A program made the position numbers and the translations under genes. From positions 1 through 25,189 of the forward strand of contig CALSCR010002908.1 of assembly GCA_943704495.1 (NCBI GenBank): 25,189 nt of DNA, in the 5' to 3' direction. How positions within the stretch are numbered: position 1 is the first letter of the stretch; the number at the start of each line of letters is the position of its first letter. A model generated the notes under the pieces. The model had not been told where the DNA came from, did not search any database, and saw only the letters and a program-made list of their open reading frames with translations. Positions 20,481-25,189 of the stretch are shown piece after piece. Origin of the DNA: Pigoraptor chileana (taxonomy: Eukaryota; Opisthokonta; Filasterea).

Positions 20481-23400
20481 GCGGTGCACTTGTGGTGGAT
20501 GTCTGTTGCATGCATGCCAGAATGTCCCGGTGCTACTGTGTATCCTCAGCGACTGAGATCTTGTTCCCCGCACTCGTGCACTCGCTCCGCACACACGCAG
20601 AGCAAGTTCATGGAGACGATGTTGGGCGTGAAGCAGGAGCTTGATCCGTCGCTCGAGAGGCAGCTGGGCACCATTGCAGAGTCTGCGCCCAAATACTCGA
20701 TCGCGCGGAAGATTCGCGTCATTTGGAGTGTGCTGTATAATGTTTACTACATCGACAATCTCGTTGCAAACTTCTTCAAGAACTTCAACGCGCACTACGA
20801 AAAGGCGCGCCGCACAAACTACGATGCACTTCCCCTCGACAAGCAGGTGTGTAGCGCAGGCCATGTGCCCTTCTCATTCCGCTGTGCGTGTACATCTGTG
20901 TACATGTATGAAAATGCAGATGAAAAAAGGGTACTGGGTGTGATACCATACGCTGCTTTGTGTGCCACTGACTCTCAATTTTACATGCTTGTGTGTTGTG
21001 GCTTGTCTTCTTTATTGGGTGCGTGTGTGTCTTGCGTTTCGCTGTTGCATGTGCGCAGATTGGCGTGATTCGCGATCTCTTTGAGAACATCATCCACAAA
21101 TGGGAGACGCCCATCATCAACGACACGTACGTCATGCTCTTTTTCGGTCAGCTGAAGAAGATGGTCTCTAAGGTGGGTTGTGTTTGAGCTGAGATGTTGA
21201 GTGACAGCATATGTGTGAGTGCATTGTGTGTGAGTGCATTGTGTGTTAGTGCATTGTGTGCGAGTGCATTGTGTGTGAGTGCATTGTGTGCGAGTGCATT
21301 GTGTGTGAGTGCATTGTGCGAGTGCATTGTGTGTGAGTGCATTGTGTGTGAGTGCATTGTGTGTGAGTGCATTGTATGTGAGTGCATTGTGTGTGAGTGC
21401 ATTGTATGTGAGTGCATTGTATGTGAGTGCATTGTGTGTGAGTGCATTGTATGTGAGTGCATTGTGTGCGAGTGAATTGTGTTGCGACCACTCTCGGTGA
21501 TTTCTCCAATACGAATCCTACCAAGCCGCCGCGTGTTGACTTTTGCTCGCTGTGGTGTATTCTGTGCCATTTGTTTTTTTGTTTTGTTGGTTTTGTTTTG
21601 TTCAACCATCTCGTTTCAGATCTTCAAGGACGACAAGGACCCCAACAAGGCGCAGTCGCTCCAGAATGACCTGCTCTGCGGACAGGGCGACGTGGAGAGC
21701 ACCGAGCCCACAAAGATGATGATGCGCATTGCCGAGAAGATCGACTCTGGCGCTGGTGAGCAGTGCATCTGCGTGCATGCGCGCGTGCCTACAGTGTGTG
21801 TGTGTGTGTGTCTGCTATGTGCGTGCATGTGTGTTTGTGCATGGGCGCGTGTGCCTTCTGTGTGTGTATGCGTGTGTGCGTGTGTTTTTGTCAAGGGAAA
21901 TTGCCGTCGTAGCTAATCACCCTTCACATATTTCTGAACTCTCTCTACAGCATCAACGCGCACGTGGTTCATCAACAAACAGGACGAAGTCGTCGCAGCC
22001 GTGCATGCCTTTGTGTCCGGCAATGCTGCCAAGCTCAATTTGGATGCCTCGCAGACTGCCATTATTTCCATGGTCGCCGAGTTCCTTGACAGGTGTGTTG
22101 TCTTTTCTGGACGCGTGTGTGTGTGTATGTATGTGCGTGGAATGTATGTGTGTGCGTGTGTATTTGACCACGTTGACATTGCCACGTTATTTGCCACATT
22201 ATTATGTTTGAATGCGTGTGCATATTTGTTGTATCGCATCCGAGCCTTCTGCCTTTGTATGGCGCACAGAAATGCGCAAGGCGCCAAATCTCTCCTTTTG
22301 AATGCACTCTCTCATATTACTCCATGAAATGATCCTTTCGATTCAGGTTTGGCTTCCGTTGCATCAACGAGCTCAAGCTGGAGGAGTCTACCCTTCACGA
22401 CGATCCCGGTAAGTGCCTCACTGCGCATGTTGTTCATTGTATCGAATGGACCGCAATAACTGTGTGTGTGTGTGTGTGTGTGTGTGTTTATATGTATGCG
22501 CTGCTTGGCGATCAAGTGCTCCCTCCTGTGATGCCTTGTGTCTGTGTGCATCCGCAAGCACCATCTCACCCCACATGTCTGTCGTGTATGCCACTCGTCT
22601 CGCAGGGTTTGTGATTGACTCGATTGCCGGATACGTGAAGACCAAGTCTTATTCGATCAAGGACATGGAGGAGCGCGAGAAGAAGATCAAGGAGAAGGCG
22701 GAGGAGGAGCTCAACAGCAAGCTCAATGTCGCACAGAAGGTCGTCTTTCAATGGGTGCTATTTCATGCACGGTGGGTGGCGGCACGTGTCCTTGTCTCTC
22801 CCCTCTGTCTCTGTCTCACTTTGTCTCTTTGTCACTCTGTCTTTCAATGGGTGCTGTTCGGCATTTGTCCCTCTCTCTGCGCCTCTTTCTCTGTCTCTCT
22901 CTGTCTCTCTGTCCTGCTGTGATGTACATACAGTCCACAGTTCAACACTGAGTGTATCTCTCCCTTATACATACTTTCCGCGTGCGCTCACACTGGCCCT
23001 GATTTGACTTATTCGCGCTGTGTCGCTTGCAGTCGCGGTGTGCGCCATCGCGAGAACATGCGCTTTGCCCGCACTAAGCTGTGGGGCATCTTCCGCGACC
23101 TTTTCCGTGCGATTGGAAACAATCTGGTGCGCATGAACCAGCTTGAGAACCGCCAGGACGTCTTCTTTCTCACGCTTGACGAGATCATTGCATACGTGGA
23201 GGGTCGCTCGGTGACAAACTCTCTGCCCGGCCTCATCGAGGTGTGTCTGCGGTGTCTGTGGTGTCTGCCTCCAGTGGCATCTCAATGGTCATATTTGTGC
23301 CGCCCCATCCTCATCCACCCCATCCACCGCGTCGGTTTTGTTGTATTGCTTTTTTGCGATTGGAGTGATCAGTCTGCGCTGCACTGCCAAAAACAGTATG

Positions 23401-24676
23401 GCGTTAATGGAGGCATTCAATCCCCATGCACTGCAGCGTTGTCACGTGAGTCATGGATGACTTTGTTCTGCATGGCCCTCCCTAACTCTCTCTCGCTCTC
23501 GTCCCACATCCGCTTGTTGCAATGACAGCTGCGCAAGGTTGAGTTTGCCGCATACAACAAGGGCCAGGCACCGCCGGAGCGCTTCCTCACGAAGGGTGCC
23601 GCCGGTGGGTACAAATGGGCACCGCATCCACCATGTGCCACACGTGCATTTTGAAGATGTTACGAACGGCGGCAGGCAATGGGAGGGGATTGTGCAAGTA
23701 TTCCGGTGTTGGATGCAATGTTTGCACACACTTTCACTAATGATATCGCTCTGTTCAATTCTCCGCAGGCCCCTACATGCGCTATCCGCTGCTCATCCAG
23801 GACCTCGATCTCCTTAAGCAGCACGAGCAGGACGCGTCGAGCGATCCCGACGTTCTGAAGGGCACGCCTTGCTGCCCCGGAATTGTGGAGGGGTGCGTGT
23901 GTGCGTGCGAATACCATATATTTTCTGTCCTGCGCTTTCCCATGATGTCCTGCTGCTTTATGGCAGTTTTTTCAAACATCCTGCTGGCTCATATTCTAAT
24001 TTATCCTTGGGTCTTGCTGTTGCTATTTCCATTCCAAAATGTTTGTGTGTGTGTGTGTGTGTGTGTGCATGCGCAGTGTCGTTCGTGTTGCGGCGGGCAT
24101 TGAGCAAACAAAGGGCCTTGACGGCGAGATTCTTGTGACTAGCCGCACGGACCCTGGATGGGTTCCGCTGTATCCGCTGTGCTCTGGCCTACTCATTGAG
24201 CGCGGGTCCCTCCTGAGCCACTCTGCCGTCGTCGCGAGGGAGCTTGGACTGCCGACCATTGTGGGCATCTCCGGTGGCCTCATGAAGCGCCTGAAGACGG
24301 GCATGATCGTGCGCATCGACGCCGGCAAGGGCGAAGTCAGGATCATCCGCTGTGAGTGTGCTTGCGTGTGCATGCAATGGGGGCGTTCGCTGTTGTTGTT
24401 GTTGTGGTGCGTGGGCGGAGCTGGGATTGTAAGTGGAGAGGGATTTGTGCGCTCAATGCCTCGTTGTGCCTTGCGTATCTGATGATGGTGGTGCTGTTGC
24501 CTCTCTGCACCCATTCCTGTGTGTGTGTGTGTGTGCGTGTGTGTGTGTGTACAGCGGACGAGGAGAAGGCCAAGGCTGAAGCCGCCGCTGCTGAGGATGG
24601 TCCCCGCAAGCGCCGCGGTTCCAAGCTCCTCGAGGCGAGCGAACTGCCCGCCGAACACTCAAAGAAGGACAAGTAG
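17896..24676 (+). CDS. Rifampin-phosphotransferase-like dikinase (ATP-grasp + phosphohistidine domain), 19 exons
   Basis: Exons: 17896-17931, 18128-18259, 18370-18458, 18678-19188, 19409-19509, 19708-19810, 19951-20118, 20331-20432, 20601-20846, 21059-21172, 21620-21755, 21951-22092, 22347-22408, 22606-22771, 23033-23240, 23529-23604, 23769-23892, 24077-24351, 24555-24676; 970 residues, all phases match. N-terminal PPDK/PEPS-type ATP-grasp domain (about 1-315): LGGGKAANM with Lys25, VRSSGTDEDSGDHSFAGQF (Arg113), DFEWGIEDDG and LQARPI (310 is Arg). A long, mainly helical central region (about 320-790) starts with NIVESYSGVTTPLTFSF and includes RRGVRHRENMRFARTKLWG. The C-terminal swivel domain has the phosphorylatable His887 in GSLLSHSAVVARELGLPTIV. 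Domain order follows bacterial rifampin phosphotransferase: no PEP/pyruvate TIM barrel follows the His domain, as it would in PEP synthase or PPDK. It probably splits ATP and passes a phosphate via His887 to an unknown acceptor. It ends in a Lys-rich tail. No targeting signal was recognised. Confidence 0.93.
20449..20476. repeat. (GT)n microsatellite in dikinase intron 8
   Basis: Pure GT run beginning 17 nt after the exon 8 donor (20433). It resembles the GT tracts in other introns of this gene. Confidence 0.9.
21211..21480. repeat. 15-bp minisatellite, about 18 copies, in dikinase intron 10
   Basis: Unit GTGTGTGAGTGCATT with variants (GTGTGCGAG, GTATGTGAG, GTGTGTTAG); one unit near 21315 is about 2 nt short. 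It fills most of the intron 21173-21619. Long open frames on both strands through it (for example repeated MHSHT on the minus strand) are artefacts of a unit length divisible by three. Confidence 0.95.
21795..21892. repeat. GT-rich tract in dikinase intron 11
   Basis: GT-rich sequence from about 40 nt after the exon 11 donor, with a pure GT run at its start and TGCGTGTG variants later. Confidence 0.75.
22458..22489. repeat. (GT)n microsatellite in dikinase intron 13
   Basis: Uninterrupted GT run in the middle of the intron 22409-22605. Confidence 0.9.
22795..22918. repeat. CT-rich tract with a copied exon fragment in dikinase intron 14
   Basis: TCTCTGTCTC-rich stretch just inside the intron after exon 14. 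Within it, 22839-22855 is an exact 17-nt copy of the 3' part of exon 14 (22743-22759, GTCTTTCAATGGGTGCT). Confidence 0.85.
24041..24068. repeat. (GT)n microsatellite at the 3' end of dikinase intron 17
   Basis: GT run ending only 8 nt before the acceptor AG (24075-24076), taking the place of a normal polypyrimidine tract. Confidence 0.9.
24519..24550. repeat. (GT)n microsatellite at the 3' end of dikinase intron 18
   Basis: GT run, broken by a single GC step, directly followed by the acceptor ACAG (24551-24554). It again replaces a normal polypyrimidine tract. Confidence 0.9.
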
Positions 24677-24830
24677 GCTGTGGCGGTCCACTGCGCCCGC
24701 TTGCCATGGATTCCCGTCTGTACTGCTGTATAGCACGCCATGCATGCTCTCGTGTATATTCGCATTCGCACGCACCGTGTCTGTGTTACCATTGGCGTAA
24801 ATGGGCTCGGTTTTTTTTCAGAACGCAAAC

Positions 24831-24836
24831 AATAAA
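24831..24836 (+). terminator. Poly(A) signal of the dikinase gene
   Basis: AATAAA 154 nt after the stop codon, preceded by a T-run and followed within 40 nt by a T/G-rich element (TTGTTGTTGTTGTTG), the usual layout of a 3'-end processing site. Confidence 0.7.
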
Positions 24837-24841
24837 GCATA

Positions 24842-25082
24842 TCAAAGCACACCGTTGATTTGTTGTTGTTGTTGTTTTGTTGCAATGCTCAGGGCCTCTT
24901 TGTCACAGGCAGTGAGATTGCTTGGACTTGCAATGTGAAAAATGGGCGGTGTATTTTGGGATACTTGTGTCGCTGTTGACAGACGGTGCGGATGTGCAAC
25001 TTCTACAGTGTAGGAACACATCATCTGCCAGCTCTGCTTGGCACGTGACTGCCATCCTCCACAATCAACTTTGTGTTGCTGC
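24842..25082 (-). CDS. Possible last exon of an incomplete minus-strand gene
   Basis: Tentative. On the minus strand an open frame runs to a stop at 24842, preceded by an acceptor-like TATGCAG near 25082. It would give about 79 residues, with a Gln run (from the TTG repeat on the plus strand) near the end. No domain or family is recognisable, and the Gln run alone could keep the frame open. If real, the gene continues beyond the right edge and is tail-to-tail with the dikinase gene, with 3' ends overlapping. Confidence 0.2.
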
Positions 25083-25111
25083 ATATTAGCAAGCGTCGTC
25101 GTTGCACATGT

Positions 25112-25139
25112 AACACACACACACACACACACACACACG
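25112..25139. repeat. (CA)n microsatellite near the right edge
   Basis: Pure CA run about 50 bp from the window edge. On the minus strand it reads GT, matching the intron-borne GT tracts of the dikinase gene, so it could lie in an intron of a minus-strand gene. Confidence 0.9.
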
Positions 25140-25189
25140 CTGCCCCGCAATAATTCCGACACGCATCAATCACATGCAAGAGGGCGGAG

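Noticed and set aside
21148-21609. Long minus-strand frame with repeated MHSHT units, and plus-strand frames with repeated VSALC/CIVCE units
   Set aside because: They come from the 15-bp minisatellite in dikinase intron 10; the flanking exons join in phase without it.
17896-24676. Call as classical PEP synthase or pyruvate phosphate dikinase
   Set aside because: The phosphohistidine domain is C-terminal and no PEP/pyruvate TIM-barrel follows; domain order fits the rifampin-phosphotransferase type.

Overview
The window is the end of a linear eukaryotic chromosome. It opens with 12 perfect TAACCC units (telomere, TTAGGG type), then about 1.45 kb with no recognisable gene, then a compact row of spliced protein-coding genes on both strands. 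All introns I could place are GT-AG, mostly 70-450 nt, and many carry GT/CA or CT microsatellites. The gene set (Ena/VASP, TRAF7, LSM12, SMYD-type SET/MYND protein, GT23-type glycosyltransferase) points to an intron-rich unicellular eukaryote, perhaps on the opisthokont/amoebozoan/apusomonad side. The species cannot be named from the sequence. I saw no rRNA, tRNA, CRISPR array or intact transposon.

Layout, left to right: telomere (1-74); gene-poor subtelomere; a GT23 fucosyltransferase-like gene on the minus strand (1529-3233), head-to-head with a PPP-type metallophosphatase on the plus strand (3849-6901, 4 exons); a TRAF7 orthologue on the minus strand (7012-9891, RING, TRAF zinc fingers, coiled coil, seven WD40 repeats), tail-to-tail with the phosphatase and head-to-head with a complete Ena/VASP gene on the plus strand (10172-13237, 12 exons); a SET/MYND methyltransferase-like gene on the minus strand (13937-15518), head-to-head with an LSM12 gene on the plus strand (15898-17158, 4 exons); and a 19-exon gene on the plus strand (17896-24676) for a 970-residue dikinase. 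The dikinase has the domain order of bacterial rifampin phosphotransferase (ATP-grasp, central domain, C-terminal phosphohistidine domain). That differs from classical PEP synthase. The last 500 bases hold its 3' end and at most the tail of another gene.

Exon structures were built by hand. Every junction keeps reading phase, and most junctions fall inside conserved motifs, so the models of TRAF7, Ena/VASP, LSM12, SMYD and the dikinase are firm. The first exons of TRAF7 and of the glycosyltransferase are less sure. The genes do not form one pathway. Three divergent pairs share short promoter regions (280-615 bp), each with a CACGTG motif. The most intriguing items are the rifampin-phosphotransferase-like dikinase in an intron-rich nuclear gene, the fully canonical Ena/VASP gene with a 5-nt first coding exon and frame-neutral cassette exons, and two adjacent palindromic CACGTG sites (one identical to the animal CLEAR element) between the first two genes.
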